DNA of 14,588 nt from JACVRX01 sp035697245 (GTDB lineage: Bacteria > Actinomycetota > Actinomycetes > Jiangellales > Jiangellaceae). The notes under the pieces are model-generated. The model worked only from the letters and a program-made list of their open reading frames with translations, did no database searches and was not told the origin of the DNA. Positions 6,815 to 14,297 of the stretch are shown here, piece after piece. Location of the stretch: assembly GCA_035697245.1 (NCBI GenBank), contig DASSDH010000139.1, positions 1 through 14,588 of the forward strand, read 5' to 3'. Position 1 is the first letter of the stretch; every line of letters begins with the position of its first letter. The translations under genes were made by a program, and so were the position numbers.

Positions 6815-7802
6815 TCAGCGGCCGGTCAGCCGCTCCAGATGTTCTGGGTACCGGGCACCTTCCACCTTGATCTTTGAGGCGGCGCTTTCGATATCGTGAA
6901 GATCGTCCGGCGTGAGATCGACTGCGGCGGCTCCGATGTTCTCCTCGAGGCGCTCCAACCTCCGAGTGCCCGGGATCGGGACGATCCAGGGCTTCTGGGC
7001 GAGCAGCCAGGCGAGCGCGATCTGAGCAGGCGTGGCGTTCTTGCGTGCTGCGATCTCGCCCAGCAGCTCCACCAGGGTTTGGTTAGCCCTGTGCCTCCGA
7101 GGTGAATCGAGGGATGGTCGTGCGGATGTCGGAACTGTCGAAGGTCGTGCTCTCATCGATCTTCCCGGTGAGGAAGCCTTTGCCCAGCGGGCTGAACGGG
7201 ACGAAGCCGATGCCGAGCTCCTCGAGGGTCGGCAGGACCTCGTCTTCGGGCGTTCTCGTCCACAGCGAGTACTCGCTTTGCACGGCCGTGACCGGCTGGA
7301 CCGCGTGCGCGCGGCGGATGGTCCCCGCGGCGGCCTCGGAAAGGCCGAAGCGCTTCACCTTTCCTTCCTGGATCAGCTCCTTTACAGCGCCAGCCACGTC
7401 CTCAATCGGCACGTCCAGGTCGACCCGGTGCTGGTAGAACAGGTCGATGGCGGGAACCTTGAGCCGCTGAAGCGAGCCGTCGGCGACCTGCTTGATGTGT
7501 TCAGGACGGCTGGACAGACCGACCTGGCGACCCTCGGAGTCGAACCGGAACCCGAATTTGGTAGCGATCACAACGTCCCCGCGGAAGGGGAAGAGGGCCT
7601 CGCCCACGAGTTCCTCGTTCACAAACGGTCCGTACACCTCAGCGGTGTCGAAGAACGTGACGCCACGCTCCACCGACGTGCGGATCAGCGAGATCATTTC
7701 CTGCCGGTCCGGACTCGGGCCGTAGCTCTGGCTCATGCCCATGCAGCCGAGTCCGACGGCCGATACCTCCAAGTCGGTGTTTCCGAGTCTGCGCTTCTCC
7801 AT
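6815..7802 (-). pseudogene. Aldo/keto reductase interrupted by a single-base frameshift
   Basis: Residues 1-238 (7802 down to 7089) give the AKR barrel with the catalytic tetrad Asp52, Tyr57 (FFDTAEVYG), Lys82 (ATKFGF) and His125 (YQHRVD). The frame then stops at TAA 7085-7083. The C-terminal 90 residues, with the cofactor-binding IPGTRRLERLEENIGA segment, continue in another frame to TGA 6817-6815. Removing one base from the GGG run at 7087-7089 joins them as SEAQ-ANQTLVELL and gives a 328-residue protein of normal family length. The frame that ends at 7083 lacks the NADPH-binding end and should be inactive unless the extra G is a sequencing error. AGGAGG lies 6 nt before ATG 7802. It is probably cotranscribed with the membrane protein gene 14 nt upstream. 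Confidence 0.88.
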
Positions 7803-7816
7803 TCAGGACCTCCTGT

Positions 7817-8041
7817 TCAGAGTGGACGCTCGCCATTGTTTCGACGAGCGCGTCGCACGAGATACCCCGCCATCAGGCCGGCCGCCAGCAGTCCCGGAAG
7901 GCAGTGAACGGTTAGCACGCCAAGCAGGCTTGGGCCACCCCAGTCATCCCGATATGTTGCCGGATCCGTCACGTCGATGACGAACGGTTCCGCTATCGCC
8001 CTGGCAACGAGATAGAGACCGAGCATGAAGCCGACGATCAT
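7817..8041 (-). CDS. Small two-helix membrane protein, start uncertain
   Basis: From ATG 8041 this is a 74-residue protein with one hydrophobic segment at the N-terminus (IVGFMLGLYLVARAIAEPFV) and a second in LLGVLTVHCLPGLLAAGLMAGYLV. Between them is a short loop, VIDVTDPATYRDDWGGPS, and the end is a basic tail (RRARR). Function is unknown. No good Shine-Dalgarno sequence precedes this ATG. The frame upstream reads RYGFDRSPARRAL, which looks like a natural basic N-terminus, but has no ATG, GTG or TTG codon. The true start may therefore be lost or mutated. It ends 14 nt before the aldo/keto reductase start, so the two are probably one transcript. It diverges from the STAS gene. Confidence 0.6.
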   Translation of the reverse strand: MIVGFMLGLYLVARAIAEPFVIDVTDPATYRDDWGGPSLLGVLTVHCLPGLLAAGLMAGYLVRRARRNNGERPL

Positions 8042-8080
8042 CAGCGCTCGTCTCGCTGGGCTCCGGTCGAACCCGTATCG

Positions 8081-8086
8081 AGGAGG
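8081..8086 (+). promoter_or_regulatory. Ribosome binding site for the STAS-like gene
   Basis: AGGAGG stands 6 nt before TTG 8093. This ideal spacing is what selects the unusual TTG start for this gene. Confidence 0.7.
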
Positions 8087-8092
8087 CCCGGA

Positions 8093-8463
8093 TTGATCAG
8101 GCTTGTCGAGGGCATGCCGGCCGGAACCGTTGGTGTCGAGGCGGTCGGCAAGGTCACCGAGGACGACTACCGGGATGTGCTGGTCCCTGCCGTTACCAGA
8201 GCCTTGGAGTCCAAGGATGTGCGGCTGCTGTACGTGCTCGGCGACGACTTCGACGCCTACTCGGTTAGCGCCATGTGGGCTGACGCCAAATTGTGGGCCG
8301 GGCACATGCAGGGCTGGCAGAAGATCGCGGTGGTGACCAGTCACCAGTGGGTTAATACGGGGTGAAGGCGTTCTCCTGGCTGATGCCCGGCGAGGTTCGG
8401 ACGTACAAGCCTGACGAGGTCGAAGCGGCCAAGGCGTGGCTGGCTGAACGCAATACGGGCTAA
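8093..8463 (+). pseudogene. STAS/SEC14-like (SpoIIAA-like) protein with a single-base frameshift
   Basis: It starts at TTG 8093 and reads MIRLVEGMPAGTVGVEAVGKV, then DDYRDVLVPAV and VRLLYVLGDDFDAYS, the pattern of the small SpoIIAA-like STAS proteins (about 120-125 residues). The frame ends early at TGA 8363-8365. The missing C-terminus, VKAFSWLMPGEVRTYKPDE and then AAKAWLAERNTG, follows at once in the next frame and stops at TAA 8461-8463. Adding one base to the GGGG run (8359-8362) restores a normal-length protein of about 124 residues. As written, the product is 90 residues and lacks the final helix. Members of this family are cytoplasmic and their role is mostly unknown. Confidence 0.8.
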
Positions 8464-8468
8464 AGGTG

Positions 8469-8487
8469 GGATCGGTAGTGTCGATCC
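8469..8487 (+). promoter_or_regulatory. Leaderless-type promoter (-10 TAGTGT) inside a perfect inverted repeat
   Basis: TAGTGT (8476-8481) fits the TANNNT -10 pattern. Its 3' end is 6 nt before the A of ATG 8488, the spacing expected when transcription starts on the start codon. There is no well-placed Shine-Dalgarno sequence, which agrees with a leaderless mRNA. The element lies in the loop of an inverted repeat, GGATCG (8469-8474) and CGATCC (8482-8487), which abuts the ATG. The repeat could be a repressor operator or a terminator for the upstream gene. Confidence 0.45.
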
Positions 8488-8973
8488 ATGTCGTACCCAG
8501 ATGCCAAGTACTTCGGCACCGGTGAGGTCACTGCGAGGTTCCGCCCCGCTGACGCTGCCCCGGAACTCCCACGGCCGGGCGGCGCCGCGAGCTACCTAGC
8601 TACCGGAGCAACCACCGACGGACGGTTCGGGCTCTACCGCTGGGACATGGGGCCCGAGCCGGGTGGTGCGAACGCCCACTACCACCGCAGGTTCAGCGAG
8701 TCGTTCTTCGTGCTGACCGGGACCGTGAAGCTGTACGACGGCACCGGCTGGTTCGACGCGCGTCCACACGACTTTGCCTACGTGCCCGAGGGCGGACTCC
8801 ACGGCTTCCGCAACGAGTCCGGAGAGCCCGCCTCCCTGCTCATCCTCTTCGCGCCGGGCGCCCCGCGCGAGGCCTACTTCGAGGGGCTCGTCGAGATGGC
8901 GGAGGGCCGCTGGAAACCGTCCCAGGAGGAGCTGCAGGCGTTTTTCGAGGAGCACGACAACATCTATGTCTAG
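8488..8973 (+). CDS. Cupin-domain protein
   Basis: A 161-residue single cupin. Motif 1 is H64-Y-H66-x4-E71 with the following Gly78 (HYHRRFSESFFVLTG). Motif 2 includes PHDFAYVPEGGLHGF, with His105. His64, His66, Glu71 and His105 form the usual metal site, so a metal-dependent dioxygenase, isomerase or sensor role is possible. No substrate can be named. The ATG at 8488 directly follows a -10-like element, suggesting a leaderless transcript. It lies 24 nt after the STAS-like gene and on the same strand as the MDR dehydrogenase downstream. The C-terminal part (EEELQAFFEEHDN-like helix) is acidic. Confidence 0.9.
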   Translation: MSYPDAKYFGTGEVTARFRPADAAPELPRPGGAASYLATGATTDGRFGLYRWDMGPEPGGANAHYHRRFSESFFVLTGTVKLYDGTGWFDARPHDFAYVPEGGLHGFRNESGEPASLLILFAPGAPREAYFEGLVEMAEGRWKPSQEELQAFFEEHDNIYV

Positions 8974-8984
8974 GCCTGCCTGAC

Positions 8985-8998
8985 GAGGAGCAGTCCTC
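8985..8998 (+). terminator. Small hairpin after the cupin gene
   Basis: GAGGA and TCCTC pair around GCAG, 11 nt after the cupin stop, followed by TTCCC. It is short and could be chance. If real, it would separate the cupin gene from the dehydrogenase. Confidence 0.25.
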
Positions 8999-9056
8999 TT
9001 CCCGCGTCATGCACACCGGCCGCGGGAGATCGTACGTCGCACGGGTTGGAGATCTG

Positions 9057-10034
9057 ATGAAGGCGATTGTGCAGGAGCGGTTCGGCCCGCCGGACGTCCT
9101 ACGGCTGGTGGACACGGACCTGCCCGAGTTCGGCGCCGACGACGTCCTTGTTCGGGTGCACGCCGCCGCGCTCAACCCGTACGACTGGCACATGCTTCGA
9201 GGCGACCCTCGTGTCGCGCGGCTCATGGGAGGCGTGGGGCTGACCAAGCCGAAGACCCGGGTGGCCGGGATTGATGCGGCGGGTCGGGTGGAGGCGGTCG
9301 GGGCGAACGTGCGCAGCCTGCGGCCCGGTGATGAGGTACTCGGCTTCTGCCCCGGCGCTTTCGCCGAATACGCGCGTGCCGAGGCGGACAAGGTGGTGCC
9401 CAAGCTGGCAAGTCTGACTTTCGCGCAGGCGGCGGCGGTTCCCATGGCGGCATCGACCGCCCTGCGCGGGGTCCGGGACGTGGGTGAGGTGCGGGCTGGG
9501 CATCGGCTACTCGTCAACGGGGCCGCTGGCGGCGTCGGCACATACGCCGTGCAGATCGCGGCGGCGCTGGGCGCGGAGGTCACCGGGGTGTGCAGCACTC
9601 GCAACGTCGAGCTGATGCGCTCGATCGGCGCCGCACATGTCGTCGACTACACAACCGAGGACTTCACCGACACTCATGCGCCGTACGACGTGATCCTCGA
9701 CAATGTGGGCAACCAGCCGCTGAGCCGGCTGCGCCGGGCGTTGACCCCGACGGGGACCCTCGTGCTCAATGCCGGCGGCTCACCCGGCCGGGTGGTCGGG
9801 GCAGTGGGCTCCATGCTTCGGGCGGTCGTAGTCAACGGGTTCGTCCGACAACGGCTCCGACCGCTGCCGACCAAGCAGAACAGAGAGGAGCTGCTCACCC
9901 TCACCGGGCTAATCGCAGACGGGAAGCTCACACCGGTCCTCGACCGAACGTATCCGCTAGAAGACACCGCTGAGGGCCTGCGCCGCGTCGAGCAGGGGCA
10001 CGCACGCGGCAAGATCGTCATTACCGTCGCGTGA
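9057..10034 (+). CDS. NAD(P)-dependent MDR dehydrogenase, quinone-oxidoreductase-like
   Basis: A 325-residue medium-chain dehydrogenase/reductase without the catalytic zinc site. The N-terminal GroES-like domain opens MKAIVQERFGPPDVLRLVD and includes HAAALNPYDWHMLRGD and the GIDAAGRVEAVG segment. The Rossmann domain carries the nucleotide-binding motif VNGAAGGVGTYAVQIA followed by the GAAHVVDYTTEDF strand-helix. The C-terminus (TPVLDRTYPLEDTAEGLRRV-like, ending GKIVITVA) is typical of the zeta-crystallin/NADPH:quinone reductase group. It probably reduces quinones or enones with NADPH in the cytoplasm. The frame opens at ATG 9009, but ATG 9057 has GGAG (9048-9051) 5 nt upstream and matches the family N-terminus, so it was chosen. 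It converges on the GNAT gene. Confidence 0.92.
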   Translation: MKAIVQERFGPPDVLRLVDTDLPEFGADDVLVRVHAAALNPYDWHMLRGDPRVARLMGGVGLTKPKTRVAGIDAAGRVEAVGANVRSLRPGDEVLGFCPGAFAEYARAEADKVVPKLASLTFAQAAAVPMAASTALRGVRDVGEVRAGHRLLVNGAAGGVGTYAVQIAAALGAEVTGVCSTRNVELMRSIGAAHVVDYTTEDFTDTHAPYDVILDNVGNQPLSRLRRALTPTGTLVLNAGGSPGRVVGAVGSMLRAVVVNGFVRQRLRPLPTKQNREELLTLTGLIADGKLTPVLDRTYPLEDTAEGLRRVEQGHARGKIVITVA

Positions 10035-10126
10035 GGCGTCGGGTGCAGAGCGGGCCCCGTGATCATGTTTGCGTAACGACCTGCTCGAGGCGTCTGTTGA
10101 AACTGGGTCGGACATCGAGTGGTTGG

Positions 10127-10627
10127 TTATAGCCGTCGTTGGTAGACCAAGAGGTTGAACCTGCCGACCTGCCAGTCGCGCTGCGGCTGACGCACGTAGC
10201 CCCTGCGTTCATAAAGGCGATGGGCAGAATGCATATCCGGCTCGGTCGACAAGACAACTGCTGCAAACCCACCCGTTCGTGCACGTTCCTCGCATGCATC
10301 CATCAACAGGTCCGCTATCCCCATCCGCCGCGCCTGCTCGTCCACCGCAAGCATCCGGACTTCGACCTCATCGGGCCTGCCCACCGCAGCGAACGGCGTG
10401 CCCGGCAGCGCGACAGTGACGGTCCCGACCACGTCAGCCTTCAGCGTTGCGACGAAAACGATTGCCTCTTCGATTCGCGAATGTGCATCAAGCAGCAACT
10501 TCGAGTAGCCCTCGTCCGTCCATCCACCCGCTCGATACACGCGCTCAGTCAAGACTCCGACCTCGTTGGCTTCGCTCAACTCCGCTAGGCGGACCGCTGG
10601 CGCGGACGATCGCTCCGCACCGTGCAC
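10127..10627 (-). CDS. GNAT-family N-acetyltransferase
   Basis: A 166-residue acetyltransferase. The acetyl-CoA site is in VRMLAVDEQARRMGIADLLM, where the Q/R-x-x-G-x-G/A loop reads QARRMGIA (98-105). A later motif-B-like segment is HRLYERRGYVRQP. The substrate is unknown. The start GTG at 10627 has no Shine-Dalgarno sequence. CATACT (minus strand, 10639-10634) stands 6 nt before it, so a leaderless start is possible, as for the cupin gene. It begins 48 nt after the stop of the M14 carboxypeptidase gene on the same strand and could also be read through from it. Confidence 0.88.
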   Translation of the reverse strand: MHGAERSSAPAVRLAELSEANEVGVLTERVYRAGGWTDEGYSKLLLDAHSRIEEAIVFVATLKADVVGTVTVALPGTPFAAVGRPDEVEVRMLAVDEQARRMGIADLLMDACEERARTGGFAAVVLSTEPDMHSAHRLYERRGYVRQPQRDWQVGRFNLLVYQRRL

Positions 10628-10675
10628 GGCGTGAGTATGACCAGCCGGCCTTACTTTCTGGGCGTTGGGCGGTCT

Positions 10676-13237
10676 CTACTGGTCGGCCCAGTAGGCGGCT
10701 AGGCCGGCCATCGACCACTCCCGCTCCGGGTCGGCGCGATACAGCGGGTTCATCGCGAAGACCGTTGCCCGCGCCGCGCCCGCGGTCGTCGTCCCGTGCG
10801 CGATGACGGCAGATCCTGGAGCGGAGGGCGACAGTTCGTCGACTGGCCACAGCCCTGACCCGAGGATGGCATCCGCGTCGGTCGGGAAGCGACCGTCGAC
10901 GCTCATCGTCGCCGGCACGGAGGTGAACCAGGTCGGCGGGTCCATGATCGCGGTGTCCTGGCTCGGCGACGCACCGGTGATCGGGCTCGCCGCCCCGCCC
11001 ACGTTGTCCCAGTAGACGATGCCACTGTGCCCGTCACCCGTCTGGAGGGCCGCCGCCGCCAGCCCGCTGACCAACGAGCCGTTGGTGAGGAAATTGGCAC
11101 CGTTGAGGCCCGCACCTATGTAACCGCCGCCGGCGGCGAAGAACGCCTGCAGGCGCGCCTGCGCCATGGTCAGGGTCGCTCCTGGGTAGTTGCCGGTGTT
11201 CCAGATGACGTCGTAGTTCGGCAGGGGGTCCTGGGCTGCGGCGTTGAGCTGTGCCGTCGACATGAAAGCGGGCGTGAAGCCGAGGTTCTGCAGCGACCAC
11301 ACGTCCTGGTTGAGGGCACCTGTGAGCACCAGGATGCGGGGCTTGCGGTCGATCGGCTCGGTCGGCGGTGCCGACGTACCGACGCGGTGGAACCACACGT
11401 CGTTCGCGCGGCCGAGTGAGGCGAGCTGAACCTTGGTCGCCGCATCGGCGGCGAAGATCGCGCTCCCGGTCGGCAGCGTTGTGCCATCCGCAGAGGTGAA
11501 CGGCGCCAGGGCCAACTCAGCGGTGAGTCCCTCGTCCATGAGTCCGTTGAGGCTGCGCACCGCTGTCGGTGAGTCGATCTTCAAGGCGTAGGCGGTCGCC
11601 GTCCCAGGCTCGACGCCGCCGAGCAGGTGGCTGGCCTGGAGGATCCGGTTGGTCTGCGGCGTGAACGTCGTGCCCTGCTCGACCCGGACTACGTCGGCGC
11701 CCCAAAGGTAGCCGTGGCTCCACGCCGCCGGCGGCGCGTAGAGGATGCTGATGTCCTCGGAGATGTCGGCGCCGATTCCGAGGGCCGTGTCGGCAAGCCC
11801 CCGGTGGGCCTGGTCCATGAACACGACGTACGAGCCGGCGGGGTAGGTCACGCCGTCGAAGGTGTAGGCCTGCTTGAGCTGGTCGACGAGGATGCCGTTG
11901 AACAGCATCCAGTCGACCAGTCGGTTCGCCTCGGGCTCGCTGCGCTGTCCGCTGCCCATCGGCACGATGTAGGCGGTGGGGAACTCCGCCATCCAGTTGT
12001 TGTCGACGTCGAACGGAGGCTCACAGCACGGTGGTCGCGGCTCGTTCGCGACGCCGCGGCGGTAGCGCTCGACCTCGTCGAAGAGGAGCTCGTTCCGGTT
12101 TTCGAGATCGAAGAGCAGGCTCGACCACACGACGGTCTCCTGGATGATCCGCGATCCCAGCCGGCCGTAGGCGAACGGTGTCGTGCCCGGCAGCGCGCAG
12201 TCGTCGTCGGTCTGGTTGCACATCTCCACCGTCGACCCGTTCAGTCCGACGTGCTGGGCATACATCGGCGTGTAGAACGGGCCCCAGTCGTCCCAGCCCT
12301 CGGCGACGGCTGGACCCGGCAGCTGACCGTCCGGGCAGATCCCGCTCGGCGGGGCCGGATTCCCGTCGGAGCACCAGTCGTTGATCGGCCGGGTGACATC
12401 GAAGTTGAGCGCAGCCATGGCGGCCTCGTTGGCGTCGATGCGCGGCTGGTTCCACTTCAGCCAGAGGTCGTAGTCGATGCTCGGGTTGTGCGGTTTGGTC
12501 GTCGCTTCGATGAGCGTGGGTGTGACGTAGCCGTGCAGGTCGAGGACCTCCGGCGGCAGCCACTTCTGCATCACCGCCACCGAGGCGCGGGTCTCCGGCT
12601 GCGACTGCGTCATGAAGTCGCGGTTGAGGTCGAAGCCGTTACCGTTGGCGCGGGTACCGGCGACCCTGCCGTCCGGGTTCTGGATCACGTTGAACAGCAC
12701 GACCGTGTGGTCCAGGACGGCGTCGACGTCCGGGTCCGCCCCGTACGGCGTCGTGGCAAGCCTCTCCAGCGTCTCGAAGATCGCCTCGACCCCTTCGTAC
12801 TCGTTGCCGTGGATGGCGCCCTGGATGTAGAGCGGGACCTTCACGTTGTCCCCGTAGGACTGGAGCAGTTCCTGGCCGCGAACCGGGTCGGTCAGCGCGA
12901 CCTTCCGCACCTGCTGCCAGGCCTGGAAGTCCCTTCTCTGCTGGACGGTGTCCAGCGCATTGACGGTGACGAGGAAGAGGTCACGACCCAGCGCCGACTG
13001 ACCCATGACCTCGAGGCTCATCCGTCCCTGGCTCGACGCCACGATGTCCTCGAGGGTGCAGCGGATGGCGTAGTACGGGATGTGGGGGAAGCTGCCGGGC
13101 GGATCGCTGGGATCAGTGCCGTCGGGGAGGTTCTCTGCCGCGTCGGGAACCGGATCGCCGCACCACGGCGGCGCGACAGCCTGGGCGGGCGAAACCGCCA
13201 CCATCGAGATCAGCAGGGATAGGAGAACGGCCAGCAT
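10676..13237 (-). CDS. Secreted M14-family zinc carboxypeptidase with C-terminal amidotransferase-like domain
   Basis: An 853-residue exported peptidase. Residues 1-20 form a short signal peptide with probable cleavage after SPAQA (20). The M14 domain has HGNE (zinc ligands His143 and Glu146), NR in DLNRD (205-206) for the substrate carboxylate, HGY with the third ligand His235, and Glu338 in GSTVEM at the catalytic-base position. The peptidase is therefore expected to be active, cutting C-terminal residues of peptides outside the cell. From residue 631 (RKPRILVLTG) a second domain with YDVIWNTGNYPG and LQAFFAAGGGYIGAG resembles class I glutamine amidotransferase/ThuA-like folds, but no nucleophilic cysteine is seen. 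The start is ATG 13237; there is no stronger in-frame start after the upstream TGA. Several cysteines in 288-350 may form disulphides. Confidence 0.92.
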   Translation of the reverse strand: MLAVLLSLLISMVAVSPAQAVAPPWCGDPVPDAAENLPDGTDPSDPPGSFPHIPYYAIRCTLEDIVASSQGRMSLEVMGQSALGRDLFLVTVNALDTVQQRRDFQAWQQVRKVALTDPVRGQELLQSYGDNVKVPLYIQGAIHGNEYEGVEAIFETLERLATTPYGADPDVDAVLDHTVVLFNVIQNPDGRVAGTRANGNGFDLNRDFMTQSQPETRASVAVMQKWLPPEVLDLHGYVTPTLIEATTKPHNPSIDYDLWLKWNQPRIDANEAAMAALNFDVTRPINDWCSDGNPAPPSGICPDGQLPGPAVAEGWDDWGPFYTPMYAQHVGLNGSTVEMCNQTDDDCALPGTTPFAYGRLGSRIIQETVVWSSLLFDLENRNELLFDEVERYRRGVANEPRPPCCEPPFDVDNNWMAEFPTAYIVPMGSGQRSEPEANRLVDWMLFNGILVDQLKQAYTFDGVTYPAGSYVVFMDQAHRGLADTALGIGADISEDISILYAPPAAWSHGYLWGADVVRVEQGTTFTPQTNRILQASHLLGGVEPGTATAYALKIDSPTAVRSLNGLMDEGLTAELALAPFTSADGTTLPTGSAIFAADAATKVQLASLGRANDVWFHRVGTSAPPTEPIDRKPRILVLTGALNQDVWSLQNLGFTPAFMSTAQLNAAAQDPLPNYDVIWNTGNYPGATLTMAQARLQAFFAAGGGYIGAGLNGANFLTNGSLVSGLAAAALQTGDGHSGIVYWDNVGGAASPITGASPSQDTAIMDPPTWFTSVPATMSVDGRFPTDADAILGSGLWPVDELSPSAPGSAVIAHGTTTAGAARATVFAMNPLYRADPEREWSMAGLAAYWADQ

Positions 13238-13711
13238 CGTGACAAACCTGCGTGCGATCGACGGTCACCCCTTGCGCCCAGACCACACGTGTTGGGCGCG
13301 CCTAGCGAGCCTCGGCTCGATCGACGTCGCCGCATTGCCTTCGTATCGCGATGATCACTCCGTGTCAATATGCCTGACCTGTCCCGCATCGACAGCGCAA
13401 GTGCCTTTTATCCAAGCCACTCGAGACCGATTGGCATGGTGCGGGTACCACCCAAACTGGCTGGAGCGGCCAGTCAGCGTAGGGCGAATTTCAACGCAGC
13501 GTGGGCTTCAACTCATACACAGCATCCTTGGCCGGCCAGGGACGTGACACAGGTGCAGTAGGCGACGGCGGGCGGTGCGATCATGATGCGGGTGGCATAC
13601 CGTCGCGCGGCTAATGGCGCGGGCGCCTGTCGGCGGTCCAACAGCGGCGTTCGGGCGGGTCGACTGGCGGCGCGCTGCGCCACTGCACATTGCCGAAGGG
13701 GCCCGAGTGCG
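13238..13711. other. Gene-poor intergenic stretch with an inverted repeat
   Basis: I see no convincing gene here. Open frames on the + strand at 13080-13547 and 13370-13561 have no recognisable motif. The part from about 13360 to 13560 is visibly lower in GC than its surroundings. The promoter of the M14 gene should lie at the left end. An inverted repeat, GCGCCCA (13274-13280) and TGGGCGC (13293-13299), encloses the palindrome ACACGTGT (13285-13292). A short hairpin CGAGC/GCTCG lies at 13306-13319. Confidence 0.5.
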
Positions 13712-14170
13712 ATGACCCGGGATGGTCCGGAAGGCGACGCGTGGGCGACGACCTGTGCACGGCGGGCCGCTTGCGCCAAGCTGCATGCGGATGGTGCGCT
13801 CACCGAGCTGCCGTGCTTGGCCTGCGGGTATCCGACCCTGACCGAGTGGGGCGGCAACCACATCTGCGTGGTCTGTCACTGGAAGGACGACGACTCGACA
13901 CGCGACCAGCCCGACCGTCCGAGCGCAGTCAACCACGGTCTCACGCTGCGACAGGCCGCCGCTCACATCGTTGAGACCGGAGTTTTCGCCTCGCCGGGCT
14001 GGGTGTGGACCGCCCCCGAGTACTTCACTCCCGAGGTCCGCGCGGCCCGCGCCGAGCTCGTAGAGGCGTACGAACGGCTGATGGTGCACCCGCGAGACTC
14101 ATCGGCTCGCAAGGACGTGCGCGACGGGCGCTCCAACCTCATGTACGCCATAGTGAACGCGAGGCGATGA
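13712..14170 (+). CDS. CPCC-type cysteine-rich zinc-ribbon-like protein
   Basis: A 152-residue protein with two CxxC knuckles, LPCLACGYPTL (Cys35, Cys38) and ICVVCHWKDDD (Cys52, Cys55), followed by NHGLTLRQAAAH. This order (C-x2-CGY, TL-E-GG, IC-VC-WEDD, N-L-L-A) matches the Cys_rich_CPCC family, in which the first knuckle is usually CPCC; here it is CLAC. The role of the family is not known to me, though zinc binding is likely. The C-terminal 80 residues contain a helical EVRAARAELVEAYERLM segment. GAAGGGG (13695-13701) lies 10 nt before ATG 13712. The frame is open back to 13583, but the extra part is arginine/alanine-rich and unlike the family. Two more cysteines (15, 21) precede the motif. 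Confidence 0.8.
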   Translation: MTRDGPEGDAWATTCARRAACAKLHADGALTELPCLACGYPTLTEWGGNHICVVCHWKDDDSTRDQPDRPSAVNHGLTLRQAAAHIVETGVFASPGWVWTAPEYFTPEVRAARAELVEAYERLMVHPRDSSARKDVRDGRSNLMYAIVNARR

Positions 14171-14297
14171 CAAGCGCCTCCGCGAACGTCCCATAGCTGG
14201 AGACCCCGCGAGCGGTTCGTCTGCCGGGCAGGAAGAGCGACCCCGAAACCCGGAGTATGCCGCGATGACGGTCGTATGGGCGCCTGTTGCGGCTCGA

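Noticed and set aside
11627..13222. 531-codon open frame on the + strand opposite the M14 carboxypeptidase
   Set aside because: The minus strand carries the complete zinc-peptidase motifs. This frame is Arg/Val/Asp-rich shadow.
13360..13560. Possible eroded insertion element in the lower-GC stretch
   Set aside because: No transposase motif, terminal repeats or target duplication could be found by eye. The lower GC alone is not enough.
13508..14089. 193-codon minus-strand frame opposite the CPCC protein
   Set aside because: The + strand frame has the two CxxC knuckles and family-like context. The minus frame has no recognisable feature.
14208..14235. GGTTCG-like T-loop motif that could hint at a tRNA
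   Set aside because: No acceptor stem, anticodon arm or CCA context fits around it.
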